64,000 nt of DNA from Enoplolaimus lenunculus (GCA_030248215.1 JASANG010002626.1:1-64000), one strand, 5' to 3'; positions 31,690 to 42,615 are shown, counted from the stretch's first letter. A program made the numbers and translations. The notes: generated from the sequence alone by a model not told the origin.

Positions 31690-32640
31690 ATAATTCGTAA
31701 TTTCGGATGCTCAAGGAAACCACCAACTCCGCGTTCAGGTCCGTATTTCAATGACGCTATTCCGCTCTGGTTCAATAATGCAGTCGGTTTTTCTCTTTTA
31801 TTCCACTCAACACCGAATTAAAGCTATATGGATAAAGCACAAATACCGATATACAAATAATATTCTTAGACTGCCGATCTTATTCACGCTAGTTGCGCCG
31901 AAATTTCTCTTGTTTAGGTACTTTCCGCACGTCAACTACGATAAATTAACCCTGTTGTTCAACTAAGTCACTTGCTCGAACCGTATAACGAATGCAAACT
32001 CAAACGCGACACCCCCCCAGATTCTCCGTAAATTAGCCCCGCTAGAATCGACAACCCCAGAAACAAACTCCAAAATAACCCCTGAATCCCCTTAACACAT
32101 ACACCAATTACCACGGTTTTCCCCTGGTACTGCCCGAAGGCTCCGCGCTATGCGCTCCGACTGCTGGATTCCTGCTAACCGGTGCACCGTAGGTGTACTT
32201 AGGAGCTACCGTGACAATTAATTCCGCTAAAGCCTATTAGTCCGAGTCTCCCGATAACCGTTATGCAAACCAACTGACTCCAAATGAATCCTATGCAACT
32301 CCGTAAATCATTCACGTAACTCACACAAAACAATTGCATAAGTTTGGGTGTCCCGGGAGTCTCAGACACTTAAAAGACACCTAAATCGGCCATACAAATA
32401 ATACATACAATAACAACAATATGTCACACCCCCCCACACCCCTAGCTAAGACATTTGGCGCAAAAGGCCAACAAAAATATATATTTACCGGCCACGCAGG
32501 GCCCCTGAGTACTAACACTGCGGACACAATCGCCACGCATAGATTTTATAGATTTTTACGCCGTTTAGCAACGCCTAACGCTAACTTAAGTTCGAAGAGA
32601 GACTAGGCTGAGCCGAGGACTCCCTTAATGTGTGGTTTAG
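31690..32640. other. Strand-asymmetric C-rich block
   Basis: On the plus strand this stretch has many C and A runs and few G runs (for example CACCCCCCCAG and ACACCCCCCCACACCCC), unlike its AT-rich flanks. The composition change is sharp on both sides. Short inverted words such as GGTGCACC and TGTCCCGGGAGTC occur. No family was recognised. It could be an old mobile-element remnant or a strongly transcribed region with replication or transcription skew. Confidence 0.4.
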
Positions 32641-32818
32641 GATTTGGTTTTAGATTTAGTTTTAGTTTTTAATTTGAAAATTATTTAAGAGTGGCACAGC
32701 CACATATAAAAAGTAATATAAGGTTTATTCGTAAGCCGTATAGGCTTATTCTTAAGCCTAAGCCTAAGCCCAAGCCTATGAGAAAAATGAGCGTGTAATT
32801 AAGCTAAGCCTAAGCCTC

Positions 32819-33191
32819 GGGCTCGTAGTCAGGGGGTGGCAGGGGGGCTTAGTTCTTCCTGAAAATATTTTGGCCCCCATAGTGAATTTTCAACCTTACT
32901 TTGGCCCATGTAAAGATTAGAGGCGGACGCTTTCCTGCGGGACTAGAAATAACCTTAAGCTTTAGACTAATTTTGTTGCTTGGCTTAGGCTAAGTCTTAG
33001 TCTTCGGAATATGTTCATTCTTACGCTTAGGCTTAGGCTTAGGCTTAGAATTAGAATTAGATTTAGGAATATGCTTACTGTTCCGTCCATGTTCTTTACA
33101 TTGGCCGTTACTTGTGAAAAATTGAAAAACCTCGTATGCCCCTCCGGAAAATTTTTTAGCCCCCTAGCATGTGAGCTGGTGTACGGGCTTG
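32819..33191. mobile_element. hAT-like GTAGCCAGCTC-family element, interrupted
   Basis: GGGCTCGTAGTCAGGG at the left and GAGCTGGTGTACGGGCTTG at the right are degraded mirror ends. The interior TTTTCAACCTT and CCCTCCGGAAAATTTTTTAG boxes match 52932-53102. It is split by a GGCC family-1 element at 32903-33106. Confidence 0.7.
32903..33106. mobile_element. GGCC family-1 MITE inserted in a hAT-like element
   Basis: GGCCCATGTAAAGATTAGAGG and CATGTTCTTTACATTGGCC are mirror ends around 204 bp with TTAGGC runs. The 8 bp flanks CTTACTTT and GTTACTTG agree in 6 positions. The copy is younger than its host element. Confidence 0.8.
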
Positions 33192-33752
33192 CTAATTCTA
33201 TGTCTAAGAAAAAACTAATCTAAAGCTTTAGCTCACTCTATTAGGAGACTGCACTTTTAACCAGTGGAATTAGGGTTTCTAAGATTACAAATAGTATTAT
33301 TCTTTTCTTAAAGTTAATTTTGTAAAAAAATCTTCAAACATATTTTCGAGTGATCGAACCCGGAAGTAAAACTGCGCGCTGACTAACTTTAGTTTTCAAA
33401 TGCATCGTTGCAATTTTTATTCGAACAAAGAAGCGGCCGACTATGCGGTCGTGCCCGCAGAGCCTGCCGTAGTGAATTGAGAACCACAGTTTGCTTAATA
33501 AATAAAACAACTGGAATTTTAAGTTAAAAACTTCAAACCAGTATTTTTAAAACTAAAAAATTTGGCGAAAAAACTAAACAAAAGAGTGTTTTAGTAGAAT
33601 TACATTGTTGCCACATGGAATATAAATAAATGTATTTGAATTTGAGCCCCATTTGCAATCAATAAACACATGTACGTATGCGTCGTATAAAATATCCACA
33701 AGACGTAAGAGTGGCCTCGGACTCGGGCATAAAGCTCCTATATCCGAGTAAT

Positions 33753-33967
33753 GGACCATGCAAATATCAGGGGCGGAACGTTTTCTGTGGAACTAGAAAT
33801 GAATAAGCTTAAGCTTTAGACTATTTTTTGCTTGGTTTAGGCTTAGGCTTAGGCTTAGGCTTAGGCTTAGGCTTAGAAATATGCTCATTCTTACGCTTAG
33901 GCTTAGGCTAGGCTTAGGCTTAGGAATATGCTTATATTACTGTTCCGCTACTGTTCTTTACATTTCA
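33753..33967. mobile_element. GGCC family-1 MITE with the cleanest TTAGGC array
   Basis: GGACCATGCAAATATCAGGG and GGCGGAACG at the left, TGTTCCGCTACTGTTCTTTAC at the right. TTAGGC repeats run without interruption for about seven units from 33835 to 33877, with a second cluster at 33895-33933. Confidence 0.85.
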
Positions 33968-33984
33968 CCGAGTAACGATGGTAA

Positions 33985-34075
33985 ACGTCTTCCAAACGTG
34001 AATCAAGCGTATGAATCGTAGTTTGAAAGTAAATGTCCGATAAAATAGAAAATATTCATGCAAGAAAATGGTGAC
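33985..34075. mobile_element. Possible relic of the TTAA/tRNA-like element end
   Basis: AAATAGAAAATATTCATGC followed by AAGAAAATGG resembles the right end of the element at 17353-17577. The tRNA-like part is absent. Confidence 0.35.
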
Positions 34076-34454
34076 TTTGGTTTGCAATTAAAATCAAAAT
34101 CGAAAATTGAGGAGATTCATTTAAAATTTAACGTTAGTCAAAAATAAAGGAAATCTATATATTAAAGCTGGAACGCTCCACATAAGTATTTTGGGCAACT
34201 TTTCAGCATTAGTTTGTTTACAATAATTTTTTGAGATATAAGTGGTTGTTCTATGAAAAGAAAATTTACAAGAAATTTTTGTGCTTTTAATAACTTTTGC
34301 GCATTGCGCAAAGCTGGCAGACTATACTATTATAAGCAAAAGTTTCAATTTATGATAGCTAAGTCCATTTTTTGAAGGATGTACGCTATGGCCTGTCTAG
34401 TCAGCTACGTTGACAACAACGTTTCAAGATGCAATATCATACGTATGTGTCGTT

Positions 34455-35015
34455 TGGTCTAGGTCACGGCGTAATTCTTTCTGCACTACAAGTATAGGCC
34501 TGTAAATTTTAATTCCCGATTCCGAATTGGGCTAGTCTAGAGCGGAATTACGACTTGGGATAGGTCACGGCATAATTCTTTCTCTGCTTCAACTGCAGGC
34601 CTATAAAGTTTATTTTCCAATTCCGAATTGAGCTACTCTACAGCGGAATTACGACTTGGGATAGGTTACGGCATAATTCTTTCTCTGCTTCAACTGCAGG
34701 CCTATAAAGTTTATTTTCCAATTCCGAATTGAGCTACTCTACAGCGGAATTACGACTTGGGATAGGTCACGGCATAATTCGTTCTCTGCTTCAACTGCAG
34801 GCCTATAAAGTTTATTTTCCAATTCCGAATTGAGCTAGTCTACAGCGGAATTACGACTTGGGATAGGTCACGGCATAATTCTTTCTCTGCTTCAACTGCA
34901 GGCCTATAAAGTTTATTTTCCAATTCCGAATTGAGCTACTCTACAGCGGAATTACGACTTGGGATAGGTCCCGGTGTAATTCTTTCTCTGCTACAAGTAC
35001 AAGCTTATAAATCTT
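34455..35015. repeat. Tandem satellite, 101 bp unit, about 6 copies
   Basis: ATAGGTCACGGCATAATTC-type blocks begin at 34560, 34661, 34762, 34863 and 34964, exactly 101 bp apart, with a more diverged copy before them. The four middle units carry TTCAACTGCAGG, which includes an E-box (CAACTG), and a CTATAAAGTTTATTTT segment. The outer units lack the E-box. The array ends about 270 bp upstream of the start codon of the muscle LIM gene. Confidence 0.93.
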
Positions 35016-35286
35016 CTTTGCGTTGTACTTTTTATTTTGGTTACTTCAGTTATTAAACCGAGCGAGAAAACAATATTACAATGCCTAATTCGTTCTTTCG
35101 TTCGGTTCTGTTCTATTGATTATCTATTTTAGTTTAAATTTATTAACAATAAGCAATTCTTAATACAAAATCAAAAAGGTCTAATATTCTATTGACTAAC
35201 AGTGGTGTTAAAACTTGACCAGCAACATATTTTACCGGACTCGTCCAGGTCGTTTCAACTACTGCATCTAATCTTCGTTTTAAGCC

Positions 35287-38200
35287 ATGCCTTTTAAAGT
35301 TCCTGAAGTTGCTAAATGCCCTGCGTGCGGTAAATCGGTGTATGCGGCCGAAGAAATGCCTGCTGGCGGATACAAATGGCACAAGTTTTGCTTTAAATGC
35401 AGTAAGTCGTATATTAACCCTTTCTCACATGAATATTTGCAATTTCACCTGAGATGTAATTTCAAGGTGAGATTCGAACCCCAGTCTCAGGGGTGGGAAG
35501 CGTTTACGATGACCACTGAGCTATAGGAGCTTGACGCTCGAGCCTGAAGGGGTTCTCACGTCTTGTGGAGATTTTACACTGCGCTTATATATGTTATAAA
35601 TGTTAAACACTGCTCACAGTGTGTGTGTATTGCCGGTCCAAATATTTGTATTTAGTTGCTCATAGCATACTCTATGAGTGAAATGGTTAATGTTTTCGAA
35701 ACTATTAATTTTGTAATGGAAAATTTGTTAGTTAAGTCGAATTCACACGCACAAGTTTTTTCGGCGAAAACTTTTACGTGCCACTTGCATGTGCAAGTTC
35801 GGTGAGAAAACAACTTTGGTGTTTGTGCAGCTGCAAATAATTAACCGGAATGCATGCTATTAAATTTAATTCGCATATGTAAACGCAGTTGCAAGTTGCT
35901 TGAATTTCTTGCACCTGTATTTCGATTTGCCAGTCTTAAGCATTTTGTTGAACGCTTCTGAAATAATTGAGGCATTTTGAATTTATTTAACAAGATAGAA
36001 TTCATTTAAATATCAAACTTGTTTGATAGGTCGCAGTTAACGGCAGGGATGACTGGACTATTTTGACTGTACTAAGAACTGAACAGAAATTGTAGGGTTT
36101 TAAAGCCGTTTCAAGTCAAGAAATTTCGAGTAAAACCTTCTTTGCGTGTGAATGTTTCTCACAGCAGCAAGTTTTGTCCGAAAACTTACTCGCGAACTTG
36201 CAGCTACAAATAATTCATGATGAATAAGCACAAGGAATTAATTCATATATTTGAATAGTCTTGCTAGTTGCCCCTGTTAATTCTTACTGCAAAAGCTTCA
36301 ACGTATGAATAGGGCTTTTATCTTTATTTGTATACTTACATTGAATCGCACAAATATGGAGCTTAACGATATTTCTGTTAATATATCACCGTGAGCCCTG
36401 ATTTCTACCTCCGGAATCGTACTCCGCAGATAACGGAATCTCTGATATGGTACATTTTTTGCCTAAATCATAGGCATTGTTTATCTCGCAGTTTTTCATT
36501 TTTTGTTAGCGTAGTTGTTCAAGGATCGGAAGAATCTCGAAGGTGTAAGCGGCTTGAAAATAAAACTTTGACAGCATCCCTCAAACTGTTAAAATAATTG
36601 ATTTCAACATCATTTATCATCAATTGTCTTCAACTTAATGTGGCTTGCTTTCGAGGCACTCTAAACATTGGCGAACATGGATTACGATGTGTTACCCAGG
36701 GGTAGTTCCCTCATGACCCATGTGTCCCACGACTCTTGAGACCGGAGTTTAACACTTAATGCCATTATCCGCTTAATTCAGCAAGTTCTGCACTTGATAG
36801 AAGCTCATAGATTGAATTTAATCTGGATTCATTCGGGCACCTACACACAGTTCAGTACCACTTTATGATACTGTAGTGACCCGAATAAGAGGGAGGTAAT
36901 AAGAGAGTGGGGCCCCTATTTTGAGTCCCAATCAATAGGAGTTCGTATCCCTAATAAGAGTCCGTAAACGCATAAAGTCCCTAAACACTAATTAGAGGTC
37001 CTAAATGTCAATTATCTCTAAGCGTAGAGCATAAATGGATCCAGGACCAAATACAGTTAAGTACGAAACTTCAAAGCATACTTAAGTTTTGAAAGTAAAT
37101 TCCTAAGTATAACCTTGCATTATCACTCAAGCTTTTGATGCAAGGCAAAAACTGTTTAATTCAACGGAGTTGTTGCAATATCGGATATATATCAGTAACG
37201 AAGGGTGGCGGAGGGCGGGTTTAAAATAAATGACAATCTGTAACCGTATATCAAGGGGTACCCTCTGGTCAGGCCAAATAAATATCAGTCCCCGTCATAT
37301 TCGCCTCACTACTGTATTCATTGCAGAAAAATGTACACAACTGATGAACAGAATCTAATTTTATTAATGCTAGATTCAACTTGGCATTAAATGTAACTTT
37401 TCAACGGATACCACGAGCGAAAGCTCACGTTTTAAGCCACTGCTGTGTTCTTTTGGTTTTGAAACGTGGTCACCTTGTGATAGTGGCTCTCGTGTGTTTA
37501 AACATATTCGTTGTATTCAGTTCAACTACAGTTGAGTAATAAATGAATTGTAATCAAGAGTGCAGCTACACACGTTGCGTTTTTGACCTACCCCACCCTT
37601 ATTTAGTTGGGGTAGAACATGTGTGAACCAACTGCTTGTACTGACATCAAAAATACTTCGCTTAGATTAATTTAGGCGTATCCAGTGTCATAGCGACCCC
37701 CTTCTAACACTAGGGTGGATAGGTCAAAAACGCAACGCTCGGTGGTGCATTTTGTACCATGCGGAACCATAAAAGTTGCATACTTTTGTATCATACAGTA
37801 ATGTTATAAATAAGACATATGGGCTGGGTTTCTGAAATCGTACTTAAGGTATTTACTTAAGTTATACTTAAGTAATTACTTAAGTTGATGATTTAAGTAA
37901 ATACTTAAATTTCGAGCAAAATCAAATAAATGCCAAATGTCAGCCATTGTGATAATAAGAAAGTAAACGTTTTGCTTTATATTAAAGAGGTATCATGAGT
38001 CTGCGATTTCAATTAGACTAAGGTTAGTATACCTGAATGGTAAATTTGTAATCTATCAAATTTAGTTAGCGACTTAAGTATTTACTTATACTTAAGTACG
38101 CTTTTAAAAACGATAAAATCGTTAAGTATAATTACTTAGCACGCACTTAAGTACTAAATCGTACTTAAGTAGGGTTACGGAAACCCAGCCATGGTACCCT

Positions 38201-41200
38201 TAAACTTTTACTCGAATCTAAATTTTATCAGTTAACTTTTTACAGTATTTGAAAATACTTAAATTGATTAATTTTAAATGTTGCAAAACTATAAAATATT
38301 ATATTTCCGTCTGTCAAATATGTTTACACAACCGCTGAATAGATTTGCAGGCTTCGGTTGTTGTATCACCTTAAATATTTGCATCAATCACTTAAAACGG
38401 CTTAAAAATAGCTTTATGACACCACGGCGCAGCAACAGGGCGGCACGGGCGGCTGCCCCTTCCATTTAAGAAGTAAAAAAAGTTTTCACAACAAAAGCAG
38501 CAAAGTCATCCTACAATACAAATTATGGCCAATGTATAGAACACGGATGTAGCAGTGGTATAAGAATATTTTCAAGTCTACAGCTTAAGGGTTGCGCTAT
38601 ACTTGTTTGACGTGCGTCCTATGTCCGTCACCCGCGCGGCTCCGTCCGTCGCCGTGCGGTATCGTACGCAAATAACTCACATAGGATAACGTATGGAGAC
38701 GGATAGCGCCGTATGGGCGACGCTCGGTAACGGACGGCGCCGGACGACAAGCATAGCGCAACCCTAATCTCAACATAAGCATAAGAATGAGCTTATACCA
38801 AAGCATAAAAGTAACAAATTATTAAAATAGTGTCTTGCTTAACGCTCTTCACTTCCGACTCATCATATACTGCGCTAAAAACAAAGCAGGTTATTCTTGC
38901 ATCTGTATTGGTAAACTGCCCACAAATGAACCACATGATATGCGGTAGTTTGTATACTAATGTCATACATCATTCGACTTTTATCCATTCACTAGGTAGC
39001 TCGAAATTTAGAGTTGACATCAAATCAGCATAAGACAAAGCGTGTCCCAAACTGCCCCAGTTATAACGTAAAAATCACGCATTTTACTTCTTCTCTACTC
39101 ATTCTTTGGGTTGTTTTGAGCAGCAATTAGTGCTGCTTCAGATTTACCTTGTTGCAAACTGGGATAAACTGGTGTTCATAAAACACAGCCTCATTGTTTG
39201 GGTTGTTTTGAGCAGCAATTAGTGCTGCTTGAGATTTACCCTGTTCCAAACTTGGATAAACAGGTGTTCATAAAACACAGCCTAAATGCTACAAAATTTT
39301 TTGTTGTTTCAGAACTTTGCAACAAGCCACTCGATTCAACGAACGTCTCAGAACATGGCGCAGTGCTATTTTGTCAAATGTGCCACGGACGAAAATACGG
39401 ACCAAAAGGTGTTGGATTCGGTGTCGGCGCTGGCTGTTTGCGAATGGACTCTGGCGAACATTTGGGAAACACCGAAGTTGAAATGATGTATGTTTCTTTT
39501 CGATTGGGTTTTTCTATAATCTGTAATTGTTTCCGCATTAGTAGTCAAGTTGAGATCATCAGTTGCCCACACGATATCTACCCTAATGCCATAATCCTCG
39601 AACACATACACTGCAAAAAATGGTGAGTCAAATTGACTGTCTCCGAAATATGCTTTTCCGGACTACACAAGCTGAGTCAAAATTCGACTCATCCAGAATC
39701 CAATTCGACTCACTGCAGAGTTTGTAGGGACACTCTAAACAGCTTCACCGCGTATTCGGCAAATAAGTGAATCTGAGCAAAGCAGAAATTAACACCTCCG
39801 AAACCCACGTTTGGGGGCGTTTAAAAATAACTTGGCGTTTGAGAACCAATTTTACAAACTTCAAATCATTCAAAAGTAAAATTTGTTGAGAAATTTGAAC
39901 AAAAATTGCGTCTGGTTTTTTCGCTCGCCAACTTTTCTCACCTCGTAGTAAAAGTAAGAAGCGATATTGTATATCTTCCGAACAGCCAGCACCGATTGAG
40001 GTCGTGAATCTAGTGAACATAACCGCGTACCGAAGATAACCAACAAAAACTTTTGCGCTAAAATTTAATACTAAAATTGTGTCTAAGCTTCTCATTCCTT
40101 TTGTTGCGTGGTTTATTTCGCTATTCTACGTCTGTTAGCTAAACTCGTAAAGAAACGACCCGATTAACCTCGGATCCCCACTCAAAAACACTTGATTCGC
40201 CACTGATAAGCGATCCAGAATTTTGTTTTCGATAAATGCCCGGAAACCCTAAGTACGGTCCTACCGCTGAGATTTACTATCAGTCCGCTGATCCTACATT
40301 TGAATGATGGTTTGTGTTCTTAAGCCGTAGTGGGCTTGTTTTGCTGGCGGACCCATATGCCTAAAAAATTGTGATGCCCAGCCCTTACCGTAGACTTTTC
40401 GTTCCTCTACTATTACTGTTTGTGCAGCCTGATTTTATGTCCGGTATGGCTTCACTATGATCTGTGGTTGCTCCTCCCTCAATATTGTATTCCGGCTCTG
40501 CTGTTCGTTCGTGTCGTTTTTTGCAGTTTGACAACAGAGCATTACATTTTGGGTTAATGTTGACTTCAAGCAATCGTCGTTTGCAGGCCTGTAGCCAGCT
40601 CACCTTGCTATGATAGGCTATAAAGTTTTAGGAGTGGTATACTAGGGTTTTTGCTGACTTATATACAACCAAGGTTAAAAATGTTTAAGGGGGGAAGTTT
40701 ATACAGAGAAGCTGAGCCCCTGCCCTTCCCCCTTGGCTATGGGCCCAGTCGTTTTCTGCAGTTTTGTAGCATTTGGACTACTCTTATCGTCCAGGCATCA
40801 TCGACTTTTGATTTTATGCTTACATGTGATCAATGATAAGTCTACGGACAAAGCATTAAATTGTATTTGGGGCAATTCCAGTTCAAGTTGTAGATACTGG
40901 TGCAAAGTACCCCCTAAAATGCGGCAGGTCGGTGAAAAACCCCAACGCGCGCTGGTATGCTTTTCCACAAAAATGTACCCAGTTGCATACTGTTGTCACA
41001 ATGATCATCCAGTTTTGTTTGCACAGTTGCGGTACTACTCGTAATGCGATGCCTTTTCTAAGAAGGGGGTCAATAGCGCGATTTCGTAGCAATAAATTGC
41101 AGTGTTTCAGTATACAGCTTGGCGGCAAAATGATGCCCATGCTGACTGCGAGGTAACCTAACGATTTCTGAAGTTCGTCACATGGCATATTTACAGACCT

Positions 41201-41807
41201 GTAGCCAGCCCCACAAGATAATTTCAGCTGGATGCCAGAGTGTCACCGGAGTTGAAAAATACCCGTAGCCGGAGGTCAACGAAACTTGTCGGAGCCGGAG
41301 GTGGATGCGAAATTTGGTAGCAAAAATGATAGTTGATTGTAGCCCACATCTGCAAAATATTGCGAAGTTGTTTGGTTACGCTAATTTTCTGCGAAATTTC
41401 GTAAATTTTTTCCTGAAAATTTTGGTGACAAAAGTAGATGGAAACGCGCTAAACAGATAAATTTTGCGACATTATGCAAAATTTTACTACCAATATTGCC
41501 GGAACCTCCGGCAAAAAAATTACACGAGCCGAAGCCGGAGGCCAATTTTCTGCCGGGGCCAGCGCCAGAGGCAGACCACCGATTGTACCCTGCTGCAAGC
41601 ATACAGGAATTTAGCATACATGACAACTGTGCCCAAAACTTTACCTGGAACTTAAAGTGGGCGTGGAGTAGAGTTGAATTCGTGTTTGCTATAACGCAAA
41701 GAGAAATTAAAATTTATACTCTGTTGACATTGTAATCCTATATTTTTAGAAATCGTCCAATGACCGCTGAAGCGTTCACTGCCCCAATTCAACCGAATAT
41801 GCATTGA
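35287..41807 (+). CDS. Muscle LIM protein (MLP/CRP family), single LIM domain, 3 exons
   Basis: Small LIM-only adaptor of the CRP/MLP group. Family members act at sarcomere Z-discs and in muscle nuclei by binding actin-linked and transcription partners. Exons 35287-35401, 39313-39487 and 41750-41807 close over 348 nt to give 115 aa. The single LIM domain has all eight zinc ligands: C11, C14, H32, C35, C38, C41, C59, C62. The RKYGPKG nuclear-targeting motif at 65-71 and the Gly-rich tail 71-79 follow, as in Drosophila Mlp60A, whose N-terminus MPF.. [13 protein letters not shown] is nearly identical. After the Gly-rich part comes GNTEVEM and a short Pro-containing tail ending NMH, which resembles what I recall of nematode single-LIM proteins. 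The third exon was found by phase (AT joined to A) and by this fit. Intron 1 (3.9 kb) and intron 2 hold many MITEs. The start is the first ATG of the family N-terminus. Confidence 0.93.
35414..35690. mobile_element. TTAA-flanked MITE carrying a tRNA-like segment
   Basis: TTAA borders lie at 35414-35417 and 35687-35690. Left end CCCTTTCTCACATGAATATT, right end GAGTGAAATGG. The left border begins 13 nt inside intron 1 of the muscle LIM gene. The tRNA-like part lies on the minus strand. Sister of 17353-17577. Confidence 0.75.
35462..35533 (-). other. tRNA-like segment inside the MITE
   Basis: On the minus strand AAGCTCCTATAGCTCAGTGG (box A) is followed at tRNA spacing by GGGGTTCGAATCTCACC (box B). 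The T arm pairs fairly well here, but the acceptor stem does not close, so it is tRNA-derived and not a functional tRNA. Confidence 0.65.
35738..36320. mobile_element. Repeat with TTCACACGCACAAG-type ends
   Basis: GAATTCACACGCACAAGTTTT at the left and CAACGTATGAATAGGGCTTTT at the right resemble the two ends of the duplicated unit at 24886-25230. The interior has repeated AACTTGCA/TGCAAGTT and GCAGCTGCAAATAATT words. Class unknown. Confidence 0.5.
36871..37316. mobile_element. CTGTAGTGACCCGAATAAG-family MITE
   Basis: CTGTAGTGACCCGAATAAGA follows a TA at the left. The right end is CATATTCGCCTCACTACTG followed by TA. Internal family boxes are in order. In intron 1 of the muscle LIM gene. Confidence 0.82.
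37574..37735. mobile_element. MITE with CACGTTGCGTTTTT ends
   Basis: CACACGTTGCGTTTTTGACC is mirrored by GGTCAAAAACGCAACGCTC. Internal CCCCACCCTTATTTAG and CTAACACTAGGG segments flank the middle. Sister of 19780-19968. Confidence 0.7.
37822..38191. mobile_element. MITE with GGCTGGGTTTC ends and ACTTAAGTA-rich arms
   Basis: GGGCTGGGTTTCTG is mirrored by ACGGAAACCCAGCC. ACTTAAGTA and its overlaps occur many times in both arms, so each arm can also fold on itself. About 370 bp, noncoding. Confidence 0.75.
38527..38815. mobile_element. GGCC family-1 MITE interrupted by a CG-rich element
   Basis: GGCCAATGTATAGAACACGG starts family 1 at 38527. AGTGGTATAAGAATATT follows, then the CG-rich element 38589-38764, then ATAAGCATAAGAATGAGC continues family 1. 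The right end of the outer element is not clear. Confidence 0.6.
38589..38764. mobile_element. CG-rich GCGCTATAC-family element, compact copy
   Basis: GGGTTGCGCTATACTTG and CAAGCATAGCGCAACCC are mirrored ends. GACGTGCGTCC and GGCGCCGGACGAC arms and a central GTATCGTACGCAAATAACTC palindrome complete a 176 bp element. This is the cleanest definition of the family in the window. Confidence 0.78.
39105..39288. repeat. Two-copy tandem duplication, 92 bp unit
   Basis: TTTGGGTTGTTTTGAGCAGC starts at 39105 and again at 39197. The copies agree through ACACAGCCT with few differences. The second copy ends 24 nt upstream of exon 2 of the muscle LIM gene. Confidence 0.88.
39608..39745. mobile_element. 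CACTGCAAAAA-type MITE, right-truncated
   Basis: CACTGCAAAAAATGGTGAGTC and the GACTACACAAGCTGAGTC arm are present. The opposite arm is mostly missing. Confidence 0.65.
40584..40747. mobile_element. hAT-like GTAGCCAGCTC-family MITE
   Basis: CAGGCCTGTAGCCAGCTC at the left, CTTGGCTATGGGCCCA at the right, and family interior words GGCTATAAAGTTTTAGG and CCAAGGTTAAAAATG. Confidence 0.72.
41197..41592. mobile_element. hAT-like CCGG-hexamer MITE beside a GTAGCCAGC fragment
   Basis: CAGAGTGTCACCGGAG (41236) and GATTGTACCCTG (ending 41592) are the mirrored ends. CCGGAGGTCAACG, GCCGGAGGTGG and GCCGAAGCCGGAGG supply the hexamer-rich interior. A fragment with ACCTGTAGCCAGCC lies just before it. Intron 2 of the muscle LIM gene. 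Confidence 0.65.
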
Positions 41808-42237
41808 TAAACGAGAATTAAGCGAGTTGTCGCACGTGAAAAATATGCAAATTCACTGTATTAACATTGTTGTGTCCATTGAACGGTAATTAAGCGATGT
41901 AAAAGTTAATCTGTGAGTAGGGGGTAAAATTTTATGAAACTGTTTCATAGCCAGGTATATGTAATTTAAAATTGAAATAATATAACATATTAGGATTGGT
42001 TTCAACTGTCATTCAAATAGCAATCGGTGATGGATTCTGTGAAATTTCAATATTTGTAGCTTAAAGTTTTGCACGATTTCCGCCACTGAATTGGCCTTCA
42101 TATGCTGATTTCGGGCTCCGAAACAACCGCAGGTCGCTTGTTTGAACACGCTTTTATAACTACCTTATACCTCAACCATAGTTGAATTCAATACAACGAA
42201 TATGTTTAATGTATACGAATTTAACACAGAATAATTT

Positions 42238-42615
42238 GGCCCATGTAAACATCAAGGTGCGGAAAGTTTTTCTGCGGGAGTGTAATAGAATAAGCTTCAG
42301 CTTTACACCAATTTTACTGCTTAAGCTTAAGCTTAGACTTTTGTATAAAAGCTTATTCTAACGCTTAGACTTAGGAAGTTCAATGTATACGAAATTTAAC
42401 ACAGAATATTTTGGTCCATGTAAACATCAAGGTGCGGAAAGTTTTTCTGCGGGACTGCAATAGTATAAACTTCAATTTAGACGACCAATTTTACTGGTTA
42501 TGCTTAAGCTTTAGATTAGACTTTTGTATAAAAGCTTATTCTAACGCTTAGACTTAGGCTTAGGCTTAATGAATATGTTTATACTACTGTTACGGTCCTG
42601 TTCTATACACTGGCC
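42238..42615. mobile_element. Two GGCC family-1 MITEs in tandem
   Basis: GGCCCATGTAAACATCAAGG and a near-identical GGTCCATGTAAACATCAAGG about 172 bp apart start two copies. Both are preceded by the same TTTAACACAGAATA flank, so host flank and element were duplicated together. The second ends TGTTCTATACACTGGCC. Confidence 0.75.

Noticed and set aside
35462-35533. tRNA gene on the minus strand
   Set aside because: Box A and box B are present, but the acceptor stem does not pair and the segment lies in a repeated TTAA-flanked element, so it is tRNA-derived.
39745-40095. 116-codon minus-strand frame in intron 2 of the muscle LIM gene
   Set aside because: It starts inside a truncated MITE, has no recognisable motif, and nothing around it suggests an exon.
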